NCBI GenBank assembly: GCA_037127915.1
Contig: JBAXXL010000004.1
Location: forward strand, 62,001-126,000
Direction of reading: 5' to 3'
DNA: 64,000 bases
From: JBAXXL01 sp037127915
Lineage (GTDB): Bacteria > Bacteroidota > Ignavibacteria > Kapaibacteriales > UBA2268
The notes under the pieces are model-generated. The model was not told the DNA's origin and searched no databases. It saw only the letters and a list, made by a program, of their open reading frames with translations. The position numbers were made by a program, and so were the translations under genes. Positions 24,768 through 34,513 of this stretch are shown one piece after another. How positions within the stretch are numbered: the first letter of the stretch is position 1; each line of letters opens with the position of its first letter.

Positions 24768-25211
24768 TTTGGAATTCTCAATTTGTTTAATAAATTTTTT
24801 GTTTCTTCACATGGGCAAGCCCACGTGCTTCCACACCTTTATGTTTTTTTGGAAGCATTGGGGCTTGCCCCAATGAAACCACTTTTTATCCCCACGCTGA
24901 AGCGTGGGGTTGATAATATTAAGTAAGTTACGTATGTCATTCCCATAAATATATTCCTATAATTGCGAATGTATTTATTTCCGGCTTTGGGATAACAAGG
25001 CTTATGCCACAGCCCGTGCGGGAATGCAGAGAATTCGCTCCGTCTTCAGATAGAGCTTTGTGCGGAAAAAGTATAGATTATTCATAAGTAACTCACTATT
25101 TTATTCAAATTCATTATGAAACACAAACAAAAATAATAAAATTATTTTAATTAATACCCATATTCATCTTACTATAACACAAATATGAATAGAAAGTTAC
25201 AAAAAGCAATA
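24768..25211. other. Repeat-rich intergenic region
   Basis: No gene seen. It contains the REP-like palindromes at 24808-24909, and AT-rich remnant DNA after that. There is no TAnnTTTG element near the 24767 start. Confidence 0.5.
24808..24909. repeat. REP/BIME-like palindrome cluster
   Basis: Three GC-rich hairpins: 24808-24827 (CACATGGGC / GCCCACGTG, one mismatch), 24856-24875 (CATTGGGGC / GCCCCAATG, perfect) and 24890-24909 (CCCCACGCT / AGCGTGGGG, perfect). The first two also pair with each other as 20-base inverted arms (24813-24832 with 24851-24870, 17 of 20) around a T7 tract. Confidence 0.75.
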
Positions 25212-25242
25212 AAAAAAAGGTGCCTGTAAAAACAGACACCTT
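25212..25242 (-). terminator. Terminator of the giant beta-helix gene
   Basis: 11-base arms (25217-25227, 25232-25242) with one mismatch and an A4 loop, followed on the minus strand by a run of eight T. It is 30 bases after the stop at 25272. Confidence 0.85.
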
Positions 25243-25271
25243 ATATTTTTATGTTCGATTAATCGAATAGC

Positions 25272-28200
25272 TTATTTTACGACGTTCATACCTTGAGTAA
25301 GCATATTGTCGCCAGCTTTAATAACGATTGTATAAGAACCGCTAGCAAAGTTATGAGCATCGATTGATAATGAATGAGTACCTGCAGGTTTTGTACCGTT
25401 GAATAAAGTTGCAACAACTTTACCGCTTAAGTCATAAACCATAGCACTGATATTCATTTCATTTGAAATTGTAAATTGAACTTCTGAAGTTTCTGTTACA
25501 GGGTTTGGATTTAAGCTATTGATATAAGCCGCGCCGGTTTCGCCTTGTACGTTAACAATTTTAACTTCTGAATATGTATAATTACCGTCAGCATCAACTA
25601 ATTTCAATCTGTAAGCGTAAGAATTGCCGCTAACTACTTTGTTATCAACATAAGGACCATAGTATTTGATTGTTGTACTTGCACCATTAGCAGGAACTTT
25701 TTCAAATGCTGTGAAGTTGCTTGTAGAACCGTCAATTACGTTAGCTTTTTCGATATCAAAGTAAGCTGAATTCATTTCACTTTGGGTAGCCCAATCTAAT
25801 TGAACACCGTTAGATGTAGAAGTAGCATTGAAATCGTATAATTCAACAGGAACAACAATACCGTTTTTCTCTAAATAATCGAGAACGGCTCTCATTACTG
25901 TTTCAGGACTTGACCAATGACGCCAATCAACGTTTAACACTATAATGTTATAAGGTAAAGCAGAAGTGATAACACCACCAATACGTTCTTCTAAAGCAAC
26001 GTATTTGCCTTTATCAGGTCTATCTTGATAATGTTTATTATATTTAATAGCTATTTTTGATGTACCAATAACTTTACTATCAGTAATAATTTTGTTTAAG
26101 CCTGGTTGAGGATATGAATCACCTAACCACTGAGTAGCTTGAACACCAAAAATCAAATCTTTTGCTAATGATATGCCTGTTACAGAATCACCGGAATAAT
26201 TGCCGGCCAAATCTAATGGGTTACCCGGTTGATTGACAGTGGCACGAATGCGGTAATTCATAAATTCTTTATTATTAGCTTCGTTTGCTCTAATGAATTC
26301 TTGCGAAGATGCAATGAAATTCTTTTTAATACTTGCAGAGCCTGATTTGAAGTAGTCTTCTAAGTTAATGACATCAAAACTGGAAAGAGTGTTAGCAACT
26401 CCAAGAGTTTTATCATCGCCATCAGACCAAATCAAAGTACGATATAATGGATAATTGATTGAACGAGGTTCCCATTCTTTACGGTCAAATAGATCTACAT
26501 CTAAGTGATTGTTTTCAGGTTCAGGACCTAATTTAGTACTCCAACCGAAATTATTCAATACTTTAACTACTGAGTCAAGATTTAATCTTGAAGCAAACAA
26601 GTTAGGATCGCTTTCATTGCTGATATCATATTTCATGTTTTCAGCAGAAACCATCAAACTCAAAGTTGCGCGTTTCAAATAGAAACGAACTATTTTTTCT
26701 ATTTTGTTGTTATAACCATTTTCGTCATCACCCAATTCAATTATTATTTTGTAAAGTGGAGAAACGTTAGGTTCCATAGCTTTGAATTCATCAGGTACGT
26801 TGAAAGGTTGTGTACCATCTGTTCTTCTCCAATCGCCATAAGTTTCAGGAACAAATTCATTGTTTTTATTAGTAAGAGAAACAACTGCAGTTTGGAAACT
26901 TCCGATAGAAGGAACTTGTAATGTGTAATCCATTACTTTGTTTAATGAAGGATCAAATACACCTGCATAAGTTTCATGATATATAGTTACATGAACCGAA
27001 GGGCTTGTAGTAGACATACTTGAGTTATTTCTGATTGCAACTGTCATAGGAACAGGAGCTTCAGTCATAATATATTCATAAGCTGAAAATTTGCCGACTT
27101 GGTCTTTGTAAACACCAGGTTCAATTAATCGAACCAATTCCAAATCTGAAATATAAGATGAGCCATAGAATTCTACAGCACCAATGTCGAATCTTTCGCC
27201 TGATTTACCGCGAACTATACCATCAACATCATCATATACTAATTTTTCTAAGTTCATACCACGATTGTTCAAAACTGAATTTTTCGGATAAGGAGTATCA
27301 TTAACTCTTAATGTAAGAACATCTAATACATCGTCATCATCGTTAGGACCTTTAGAATGTTTGATTACAAAGTCTTTAATAAAGTTACCGGAAATAGAGT
27401 TTCCATCTTGACCTGTCCAATATTGCCATTGGCTCAATTTCAAGAATTCACCTTTTTTACCGGCGTTAACTGTGCTACCATCATTACGTATTTGAATTAA
27501 GCGGAACAAATCAGTTGTAGGATTTGTTAGGTAGAATGCATTACGATCTGATACCAAGCCTTGACCCCAACGAGGTAATAAACCTTGGTATAATACAGCA
27601 GTGTTGAACACAGATGAAGATGAAATAGTATTATCTGTAATTGCAATAGCGTTATTATAGAATTGAGGATTGTTTGAATAGCTCATGCTAATACCAACAA
27701 CTAATGCTTTATTTACTACATTATTGTAATCTTCAATATATATTGTGTTGTTCGCAATGATATCGCCATTAGTAAAGTAATCAGCAACCATTGGTTTATT
27801 TGTTGCATCGTTTAAATCTGTAGAAATACTAATACCAACAACAGCCGCAATATCTTCAGCAGGTTTTAAATTCCAAACGATATTATTTTTAATTAATGTG
27901 TTTTCGTCTACACTAGGAATTGTTATTGATTTACCAGTAAATTGAATGGTAGTAGGAGTTTGAACGCTTACGATACCATAAACAGATTCTAAACCAGATA
28001 CATCAGAAATTTCGTTTTTCTGAATAGTTAAGTTTAAGTTATTGAAGCCATAATAATTATTAATATTGTCAGCTTCACCACCTGCCATAATACCAGCGGC
28101 ATAAGGAACACATGAACCAGTTACTTGGAAAATTCTATTGCCGTCAATATTTGTTCCATTTTCATAACCTACAAATATACCTGTTTTAGAAACATCATAA

Positions 28201-30899
28201 ATTATGTTATTACTAATTGTATTATTTTCATTATAGTAGGTTGCGAAATCACCGGTATTCGCGTCTAATAAAGCACCAATACCTAAGGAAATAACACCAA
28301 CACCAAAACCATGGATTTCGTTATTATCAATAACGTTGTTTTTGATAATCAAAGTATCTATATTGTAATAATTAATGCCATATTGCAAATCAACTGGAGG
28401 CAAGTTACGTAATAAAACACCGGCTGATGAGTTAGCGAATGGTTTAAATTCAAATTTTTGTGAACCTGAATTAAATCTTGCTCCAGGAATATCACAGTTA
28501 CTTGATTTAGAATTATCAACTAAAACTGTGTTTTTGAATGTGATATTTTGTGATCCGGTAGCTAAATTAACAACCGCTTTAGCAGCACTTAATGTATGAA
28601 GAACGAATTTTAATGAATGACTTGCTAAACCATCAAAAGTTATATAACCTTCACTTCTAGCAAATTCATTTTTTTGAGTAAGATCTACATAATATACAGG
28701 TGCTTTAACATTGTCAGGTTGTGCATTTTGTCCGAATAAAATACCAATACCTTTCTTTGAATAAAGATGTACTTGAATTTTTTGTCCAAAATCGTCTTCT
28801 CTAACTGTAAATATAACCGGATTAGCTTTGCTTACACCGATGATTTTTGAAGATAAATCAATAGCAGGACCATTTTTATTGATATCGCCTTCGCTGTAAA
28901 ACAGGTCTGTTAAATAGAATGTAACAGGACCAGCTACGCCGCGGCGGTATAAAGCATTAACAGCATCGCCTAACGATGCAAAATCTGCGCCCGATTTAGC
29001 GATTGTATATTTGCCTTTTAATCCGCCGTTAACTGTTAAAATGTAAGTTTTTTTGTTATTTGATGGTATTACATCGCCATCAACAGCATAATTTACTTTA
29101 ACAGTATAGTCGCCAGATTTTTTAGGGAAGAATGGTTTGTCCAAATAGAATGGTTTTTGATTGTCGAATCTTGTTGGTAAGTTGCTGACCATGGTTTTCT
29201 CGTTATAAACAGAAACGCCATCAGGATCGATTATTTCAACATAAACAAAATCGCCGGCTAAATCAATTGAACCGTTGTTTCTAAGTTCTACGCCGACACT
29301 TACAGGAGAATTGACATATTCGCCATTATCTAAATCAGCACCAACTAAACCAACAACTTCACCTTCGTAGTCATAACCGACTTCGAATACATAATCAGCT
29401 TGCCCTTTACGTGGGTATTGATTATTCAATGGATCGTCATCCGAAGCGGCATCTAATATTTTTGTTGTTACAGTGATTTTATAATCACCAATTTTATCAG
29501 GTATAAAACCTAAATCAAAATTATCAACAACAAAAGATTCACCCATTTCAATTGGATTGTTCGGAGGAATGCTTGAATCGAAATTATATTTTAATGTTGT
29601 TTTCGATTTTGTACTGATATGTTCAATAACAGCAGTCATTTCGAATTTAGTAATTGCGCGTTTACCTAAGTTTCTTGTTTTGATTTCGATAGGAACGCGT
29701 TTATTATAAGGATAAATTGATTTATTCTTAGTTACAGGGTAGATAATACTTGTTACTTCCAAATCATTTTGCAAAGCAATAGTGAATGTAGAAGTATAAT
29801 CTGAGTAGAGACCGCTTGTTTTTTGGGTTAATCTAACTCTAACTTGATATTGTCCACCTACAATAATATCTTTATTTGTTAGTAAATCCAAAGCACCGGT
29901 TTGTAAATCACCACATAATTGGTTAGCGTGGTCAATCATCACCTTATTGGCATTGCCTTCAGGTTGTGGATTAGGGTCTATTGATGTGCTTGAAGCATAT
30001 TCGTCGCTTTGACCTTGATAGATGATTTTCGGATTAGCACTGCTTAAAGGACCGTAAATATTATAAGTGAAAGTTACTTGCTCCTGAGTTGCTGCACGGT
30101 TAATACGTACAAATGGGCGTTCGTCACCTTCATAAATTTTTCCGGTCACTAAAATGTCACCAGGTGCAGGATAAACTGTTGCTACTGAAGGAGCAGGTGA
30201 TAAAGTCCAAGCTCTTCCTGAGAATACCCAGTCGCGGGTATTTTTGTTCAACCAAAAAGAAGAATTGTTGTTCTTGTAATAAGTAGAACCTGTGAATTCA
30301 TCTTCAGGGCGAACGTTAATATATTTCGATTGGCTACTGCCAACAAAATATATTGCACCATCAATGCCTTGTCTGCCTATTCCGGAATTTTCTCCGTAAA
30401 TAACAGTAATTTCATTGGTCGTTTCATAGATAATTACTTGAGCATCAAAATAATTTTTTGTGCCATCCAACATAGTTTGAGCTTTTAGGTGTTGGATAAT
30501 TAAAGAACGAAAAGGCTTTGTACCTACAAATTTGTAGGATAAATCGCCTAAAGTTCTTAAATCATTGCCATACCAAGAAACCATGTTAGGGTATCCAGCG
30601 AATCCGGGAGCTTGACTAGGATTACGATCAGCATTAAATGACAGCCAGCCATCGCCATAAATAGTTACCGTAGTAATATTTTGGTTGTCATAATTGAAGG
30701 CAAAATCTTGTGGAATGTTGATTCTGCCCCAAGGCCTGTTGCTACCCAGCGAGTAACCGTCATTGAATGGTGACCAAAATTCATAAGTTTCTCGAACTTG
30801 GTAACTATTCAAATCTGTTGCTTTGGCATCTGTCATCGCTCCAGCGATGAGGAATGCCCCCAGCAATAATAGCATTTGAAATAACTTAGTGGTTTTCAC
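25272..30899 (-). CDS. Giant T9SS-secreted parallel beta-helix protein
   Basis: Start set at GTG 30899: GGAGG (30906-30910) is six bases upstream and the signal peptide follows at once, whereas the upstream ATG at 30935 would bury it. The 1875-residue precursor begins with a propeller-like module (about 30-230). Several CARDB/Ig-like modules (about 380-620) are next. A right-handed parallel beta-helix follows (about 630-1240, A-K-S-G-A-D-F-A-S-L-G-D-A-V then many N-N-x-I turns, ending F-D-I-G-A-V-E-F). Then comes a second Ig block, a region around 1400-1680 resembling non-catalytic surface domains, and a fibronectin-III-like module (1683-1790). A T9SS sorting domain (N-P-N-P-V-T-E-T-S ... L-T-Q-G-M-N-V-V-K) closes it. 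A surface adhesin or glycan-binding role is inferred. Confidence 0.9.
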   Translation of the reverse strand: MKTTKLFQMLLLLGAFLIAGAMTDAKATDLNSYQVRETYEFWSPFNDGYSLGSNRPWGRINIPQDFAFNYDNQNITTVTIYGDGWLSFNADRNPSQAPGFAGYPNMVSWYGNDLRTLGDLSYKFVGTKPFRSLIIQHLKAQTMLDGTKNYFDAQVIIYETTNEITVIYGENSGIGRQGIDGAIYFVGSSQSKYINVRPEDEFTGSTYYKNNNSSFWLNKNTRDWVFSGRAWTLSPAPSVATVYPAPGDILVTGKIYEGDERPFVRINRAATQEQVTFTYNIYGPLSSANPKIIYQGQSDEYASSTSIDPNPQPEGNANKVMIDHANQLCGDLQTGALDLLTNKDIIVGGQYQVRVRLTQKTSGLYSDYTSTFTIALQNDLEVTSIIYPVTKNKSIYPYNKRVPIEIKTRNLGKRAITKFEMTAVIEHISTKSKTTLKYNFDSSIPPNNPIEMGESFVVDNFDLGFIPDKIGDYKITVTTKILDAASDDDPLNNQYPRKGQADYVFEVGYDYEGEVVGLVGADLDNGEYVNSPVSVGVELRNNGSIDLAGDFVYVEIIDPDGVSVYNEKTMVSNLPTRFDNQKPFYLDKPFFPKKSGDYTVKVNYAVDGDVIPSNNKKTYILTVNGGLKGKYTIAKSGADFASLGDAVNALYRRGVAGPVTFYLTDLFYSEGDINKNGPAIDLSSKIIGVSKANPVIFTVREDDFGQKIQVHLYSKKGIGILFGQNAQPDNVKAPVYYVDLTQKNEFARSEGYITFDGLASHSLKFVLHTLSAAKAVVNLATGSQNITFKNTVLVDNSKSSNCDIPGARFNSGSQKFEFKPFANSSAGVLLRNLPPVDLQYGINYYNIDTLIIKNNVIDNNEIHGFGVGVISLGIGALLDANTGDFATYYNENNTISNNIIYDVSKTGIFVGYENGTNIDGNRIFQVTGSCVPYAAGIMAGGEADNINNYYGFNNLNLTIQKNEISDVSGLESVYGIVSVQTPTTIQFTGKSITIPSVDENTLIKNNIVWNLKPAEDIAAVVGISISTDLNDATNKPMVADYFTNGDIIANNTIYIEDYNNVVNKALVVGISMSYSNNPQFYNNAIAITDNTISSSSVFNTAVLYQGLLPRWGQGLVSDRNAFYLTNPTTDLFRLIQIRNDGSTVNAGKKGEFLKLSQWQYWTGQDGNSISGNFIKDFVIKHSKGPNDDDDVLDVLTLRVNDTPYPKNSVLNNRGMNLEKLVYDDVDGIVRGKSGERFDIGAVEFYGSSYISDLELVRLIEPGVYKDQVGKFSAYEYIMTEAPVPMTVAIRNNSSMSTTSPSVHVTIYHETYAGVFDPSLNKVMDYTLQVPSIGSFQTAVVSLTNKNNEFVPETYGDWRRTDGTQPFNVPDEFKAMEPNVSPLYKIIIELGDDENGYNNKIEKIVRFYLKRATLSLMVSAENMKYDISNESDPNLFASRLNLDSVVKVLNNFGWSTKLGPEPENNHLDVDLFDRKEWEPRSINYPLYRTLIWSDGDDKTLGVANTLSSFDVINLEDYFKSGSASIKKNFIASSQEFIRANEANNKEFMNYRIRATVNQPGNPLDLAGNYSGDSVTGISLAKDLIFGVQATQWLGDSYPQPGLNKIITDSKVIGTSKIAIKYNKHYQDRPDKGKYVALEERIGGVITSALPYNIIVLNVDWRHWSSPETVMRAVLDYLEKNGIVVPVELYDFNATSTSNGVQLDWATQSEMNSAYFDIEKANVIDGSTSNFTAFEKVPANGASTTIKYYGPYVDNKVVSGNSYAYRLKLVDADGNYTYSEVKIVNVQGETGAAYINSLNPNPVTETSEVQFTISNEMNISAMVYDLSGKVVATLFNGTKPAGTHSLSIDAHNFASGSYTIVIKAGDNMLTQGMNVVK

Positions 30900-31003
30900 T
30901 ATAAACCTCCAAAAAATGATAATATAAACATACATTTGTTTTATTCAATTTAACTTAAAATAACTATAAAATATTGTGCCAAATATGTAATAACAATTTT
31001 ATT

Positions 31004-31032
31004 CAAATTTACAGTTACATATAATTAACAAA
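31004..31032 (-). promoter_or_regulatory. Putative promoter of the giant beta-helix gene
   Basis: On the minus strand, TTTG (31032-31029), 17 bases, then TAAATTTG (31011-31004) matches the Bacteroidota -33/-7 layout. It would give a leader of about 95 bases before GTG 30899. Confidence 0.5.
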
Positions 31033-31133
31033 CTACAAAACTAATAAAATAATTCCAATATATAAAATTTTTATTGCTCTAATTATCAACATTTTATTTT
31101 TATTATAAGTTTTTTCAATAATATTTTATTGTT

Positions 31134-31141
31134 TATATTTG
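31134..31141 (+). promoter_or_regulatory. Putative -7 element of ruvB
   Basis: TATATTTG matches TAnnTTTG, 42 bases before the ruvB start. Confidence 0.5.
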
Positions 31142-31183
31142 AATATGTAATTTTTTCAATACTTTTTGCAATGATGTTGACAC

Positions 31184-32215
31184 ATGGAAAAAATAATCGA
31201 AAGACAAAACAAAAATATTGTTGACGGAAAAGTCAATGAAGAAGACTTTGACAAAACGTTAAGACCAATAGATTTTTCAGAATTTACCGGTCAGAAGAAA
31301 ATCGTTGAAAATCTAAAAATTTTCATTTCTGCCGCCATTTTAAGAAACGAACCATTAGACCATGTATTGCTTACCGGACCGCCCGGATTGGGGAAAACAA
31401 CTTTGAGTCATATTATTTCTAGAGAAATGAATACGAATATAAAAGTAACTAGTGGACCCGTTTTAGAAAAAGCAGGGGATTTAGCAGGTATATTAACCAA
31501 TTTGGAAGAAGGTGATGTGCTCTTTATTGATGAAATCCATCGCTTGTCGTCTATTGTTGAGGAATATTTATATTCTGCAATGGAAGATTTTAAATTGGAT
31601 ATAATGATCGACTCCGGTCCATCGGCCCGCTCAATCCAGTTATCAATACCACACTTCACTTTAATCGGAGCTACCACAAGGAGCGGATTATTAACCGCAC
31701 CCTTACGTTCACGCTTCGGTATAATAAATCGCTTGGATTATTATAACTCCGAAGAATTATTGCTTGTGGTTTTAAGGTCAGCAGAAATTTTAAATGTTCC
31801 TATTTCCGAAGAGGGTGCTTATGAAATAGCATCACGGTCGAGAGGAACGCCGCGTATAGCTAATAGATTACTCAGAAGAACACGTGATTTTGCTCAAATT
31901 AAAGGGCAAGGCGATATTACAAAATTTATTTCCAAAATGGCATTAGATGCTTTGGATGTCGATGAACGCGGATTTGATGAAATGGATAAAAAAGTTCTTT
32001 TAACAATAATTGAAAAATTTGGCGGTGGACCTGTTGGGCTGAATACGATAGCAACTGCTATTGGTGAAGACGCCGGTACAATAGAAGAGGTCTATGAACC
32101 GTTCTTAATACAGCAAGGCTTTTTACAGCGCACGCCGAGGGGTAGAATTGCCACGAGAGCTTGCTATAGATATTTTGGTTACGAATTTGACCAAAAAGAA
32201 AATACTTTGTTTTAA
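31184..32215 (+). CDS. ruvB: Holliday junction branch-migration ATPase RuvB
   Basis: RuvB is the hexameric motor that, with RuvA, drives branch migration of Holliday junctions. The 343-residue protein shows the N-terminal R-P-x-x-F-x-x-F-x-G-Q block, Walker A GPPGLGKT (65-72), Walker B with DEIH (116-119), sensor G-A-T-T-R-S-G (162-168), the arginine finger region R-S-R-F, and a C-terminal winged helix (T-P-R-G-R near 325). Length and spacing are standard. ruvA and ruvC are not nearby. It is divergent from the giant surface-protein gene, and the cupin gene follows after 23 bases. Confidence 0.98.
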   Translation: MEKIIERQNKNIVDGKVNEEDFDKTLRPIDFSEFTGQKKIVENLKIFISAAILRNEPLDHVLLTGPPGLGKTTLSHIISREMNTNIKVTSGPVLEKAGDLAGILTNLEEGDVLFIDEIHRLSSIVEEYLYSAMEDFKLDIMIDSGPSARSIQLSIPHFTLIGATTRSGLLTAPLRSRFGIINRLDYYNSEELLLVVLRSAEILNVPISEEGAYEIASRSRGTPRIANRLLRRTRDFAQIKGQGDITKFISKMALDALDVDERGFDEMDKKVLLTIIEKFGGGPVGLNTIATAIGEDAGTIEEVYEPFLIQQGFLQRTPRGRIATRACYRYFGYEFDQKENTLF

Positions 32216-32238
32216 AAATAATATTAATTATAAAAAAG

Positions 32239-32565
32239 ATGAAAGCTAATTTGTTTGCTGATATTCCTGAAAAAGCAGAAAAAGAAATAATCGAAATTCT
32301 TGCGAGCGGAAAAAAATTCCGTGTAGAGAGAATTATTTCCAATGGACAATCTACACCCGAAAACAATTGGTATGACCAAGATGAAAGTGAGTGGGTTATT
32401 GTTGTGGAGGGTGGGGCAGTAATAGAATATCAAGAAGATGAATTTTTTGAAATGTTTCCAGGGGATTATATTTTCATTCCAGCTCATAAAAAGCATAGAG
32501 TAAAATCTACTTCTTTGGATGAGGAGACAATTTGGCTGGCATTTTTCGTTATGGATGAGGATTAA
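32239..32565 (+). CDS. Small cupin-domain protein
   Basis: This 108-residue single-domain cupin shows motif 1 as E-W-V-I-V-V-E-G-G-A-V-I-E (about 55-67) and motif 2 as P-G-D-Y-I-F-I-P-A-H-K-K-H-R-V (about 74-88). The usual first-motif histidines (G-x5-H-x-H) are replaced by W-Y-D-Q-D-E-S-E, so metal binding may rest on the remaining E/H residues or be altered. Related small cupins are annotated as sugar- or phosphate-linked binding proteins, but no substrate can be read here. Its stop overlaps the next ATG by one base (TAATG), so the two are translationally coupled. Confidence 0.82.
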   Translation: MKANLFADIPEKAEKEIIEILASGKKFRVERIISNGQSTPENNWYDQDESEWVIVVEGGAVIEYQEDEFFEMFPGDYIFIPAHKKHRVKSTSLDEETIWLAFFVMDED

Positions 32566-33170
32566 TGAAGAAAATAATATTTGTAATAATTTTAGCTTTA
32601 TTCTCTTATAATGCAAAAGCGGTAGAGTATAAGGTCGAAAAAGTAATAGAAATTAAAAACAATCTCAATTATGAAGGATTGCTCGATAACTCAATGTATG
32701 ATTATCATGTTGAGATGTTGTATAAGAATAATAAAATTGCAGGTAGATTTATTGCTATCGAGTTTAAAGATTTAATAGCTAAAAATTACCCCATAAACGA
32801 AGAAAGCAAAAATAAATTACTTATTCGTTGCACAGCCGAAAATGGTGAGAGCATTACTTATTCTTATTCACAAATAGATGAAGATGTGACGGCTCTACCA
32901 ACATACCTAGTAATCAAAGTAATTAAAGGTAGAATTGGAGATACGATTGATGTACATTTTGACAAAGGAAATAAGATGGAGACTGCGCCTATCGATTTAG
33001 AGTTAGATAAAGCAATAGACACAAAAATTAAAATCCTTTTCGATGACAAAACCGATAAAATAAAACCGGATTTTTTAAAACCCGGTTCTTTGATTTTTCT
33101 TAGTAATAAATCAACTAAATATTGGCTGAAGAATCTAAAGAAAATTGAATTACTTTACCCCGTCATGTGA
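32565..33170 (+). CDS. Exported protein of unknown function
   Basis: This 201-residue precursor has a signal peptide (M-K-K-I-I-F-V-I-I-L-A-L-F-S...AKA, cleavage near 20). The mature part is charged, alternating-strand-like and free of cysteine pairs or known motifs; I do not recognise a family. Translation is coupled to the cupin through a TAATG overlap. Its 3' end overlaps the convergent ABC binding-protein gene by 21 bases. It is probably periplasmic, with no function to propose. Confidence 0.8.
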   Translation: MKKIIFVIILALFSYNAKAVEYKVEKVIEIKNNLNYEGLLDNSMYDYHVEMLYKNNKIAGRFIAIEFKDLIAKNYPINEESKNKLLIRCTAENGESITYSYSQIDEDVTALPTYLVIKVIKGRIGDTIDVHFDKGNKMETAPIDLELDKAIDTKIKILFDDKTDKIKPDFLKPGSLIFLSNKSTKYWLKNLKKIELLYPVM

Positions 33171-34400
33171 GGTAAATTCCCAAGAGTCTTTTAAAATGTT
33201 ATAACTGGCTGAATTGTCCCATTTTGCAGGCTCACCGGTGATGTACCAAAAATCAAATGTGCTGAATTGGCGGTCACCAAAATTATCTAATTTGGTGAAA
33301 CCGGAAGCACCAAAATAAGTGTTCGAATTAGTTACGAATTGATTTTTCAATTGACTGAATTTATTGGCGCGGACGCTAAGTTTTGCCGTTAAAGCATTCC
33401 AAGTAGCATCATAAACACCAAGAGCATAATTATTAACTGTTGTTTTGCCTGTTTTTGCTAAGATTCTTGCAATCAAAGGTGTATATATCGCATTAGCTGA
33501 AAAATCTAAACCAACCGTTGGTGAAATCAAGCTGACTTTTTTTGCAAAATCCGAGGCTTTCTGCGATTCAAAAATTGCATTATTTAAAGTGATCCCGTCG
33601 CCGCAATACCATTGAACCGTACTGAAAACTTCATCTTGAGAAGCTAATTCTAATATTTGTTTACATTCGCTAAATCCAGCATAATACACAATTACTTGCT
33701 CAGTAGGGTTTTCATCCAATGCTTGAATTAATGTATTTCTAAGATTTATGATAGTTTGTGCGTAATCTGTCGTTGTTGGTTCGAAACTGACGGGATTATA
33801 CATTTTACCACCTTCAGCGGTAAAATAAGTTTTTAAAGCATCGTACAAACCCTTATTTCCAACATCGTTCCGGTAAAGAGTTACGATAGCCTTTTTCCCT
33901 TGCTTAACGATATACTTACTCATAGCCAAGCTTTCTAATCTGTCCGGTGGACTATATCTGAATAAGTTATCATCCGCCGCAAGTGAGCCGGCTGTACTAT
34001 AATGAGAGATTACCAAAACGTCATTACTTTCATAAAACGGTTTTATTTTGGAGATTTCTGAACTTGATGAAGGACCAATAAAAATTCTGTATCCTTCTTT
34101 AAATCGCGCTTCCACTATTTCTTTAGCAATATCAGGATTTAATTTTGAATCTTCAATTACATAATCAACAGTATAATTAATCGAATTTCGAACAAGCATA
34201 GCTTTGAAATCATCGACTGCCAATTCCATAGCGGCTTTGCTATCGATACCCAAATCCGTCATATTTTCGGTGAGGGAAAAAACTCCACAAATTTTCACTT
34301 GATTGATATCGTCAACTTCATAAATATCACAATCATTCGGAGTTTTCGAACAAGCAGTAATAAATAAAATTGAAATTAATAGTAAGAAATATTTTTTCAT
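33150..34400 (-). CDS. ABC transporter branched-chain amino acid-type binding lipoprotein
   Basis: A lipobox I-T-A-C17 follows a hydrophobic signal, so the 416-residue precursor is a lipoprotein. The mature protein is a type I periplasmic binding fold like LivJ/Peripla_BP_6 (I-C-G-V-F-S-L-T near 31, F-I-G-P-S-S-S at about 102-109, I-S-H-Y-S-T-A-G near 127, V-V-Y-Y-A-G-F around 240). It binds an unknown ligand in the family range (amino acids, urea, others). No permease or ATPase gene is beside it, so it may be a sensor or an orphan. A TAATTTTG element lies 29 bases before the start. Confidence 0.85.
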   Translation of the reverse strand: MKKYFLLLISILFITACSKTPNDCDIYEVDDINQVKICGVFSLTENMTDLGIDSKAAMELAVDDFKAMLVRNSINYTVDYVIEDSKLNPDIAKEIVEARFKEGYRIFIGPSSSSEISKIKPFYESNDVLVISHYSTAGSLAADDNLFRYSPPDRLESLAMSKYIVKQGKKAIVTLYRNDVGNKGLYDALKTYFTAEGGKMYNPVSFEPTTTDYAQTIINLRNTLIQALDENPTEQVIVYYAGFSECKQILELASQDEVFSTVQWYCGDGITLNNAIFESQKASDFAKKVSLISPTVGLDFSANAIYTPLIARILAKTGKTTVNNYALGVYDATWNALTAKLSVRANKFSQLKNQFVTNSNTYFGASGFTKLDNFGDRQFSTFDFWYITGEPAKWDNSASYNILKDSWEFTSHDGVK

Positions 34401-34428
34401 AGCATAACCTTCATTATTTTTGAATATT

Positions 34429-34436
34429 CAAAATTA
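34429..34436 (-). promoter_or_regulatory. Putative -7 element of the ABC binding-protein gene
   Basis: TAATTTTG on the minus strand, 29 bases before the start at 34400. Confidence 0.5.
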
Positions 34437-34513
34437 ATATTTTTTGATTAGCAAACCAATATTTTTTTTCACTTGGCGTCGCAATTTCAAATAATTATTC
34501 AAAAGAGTTATAA

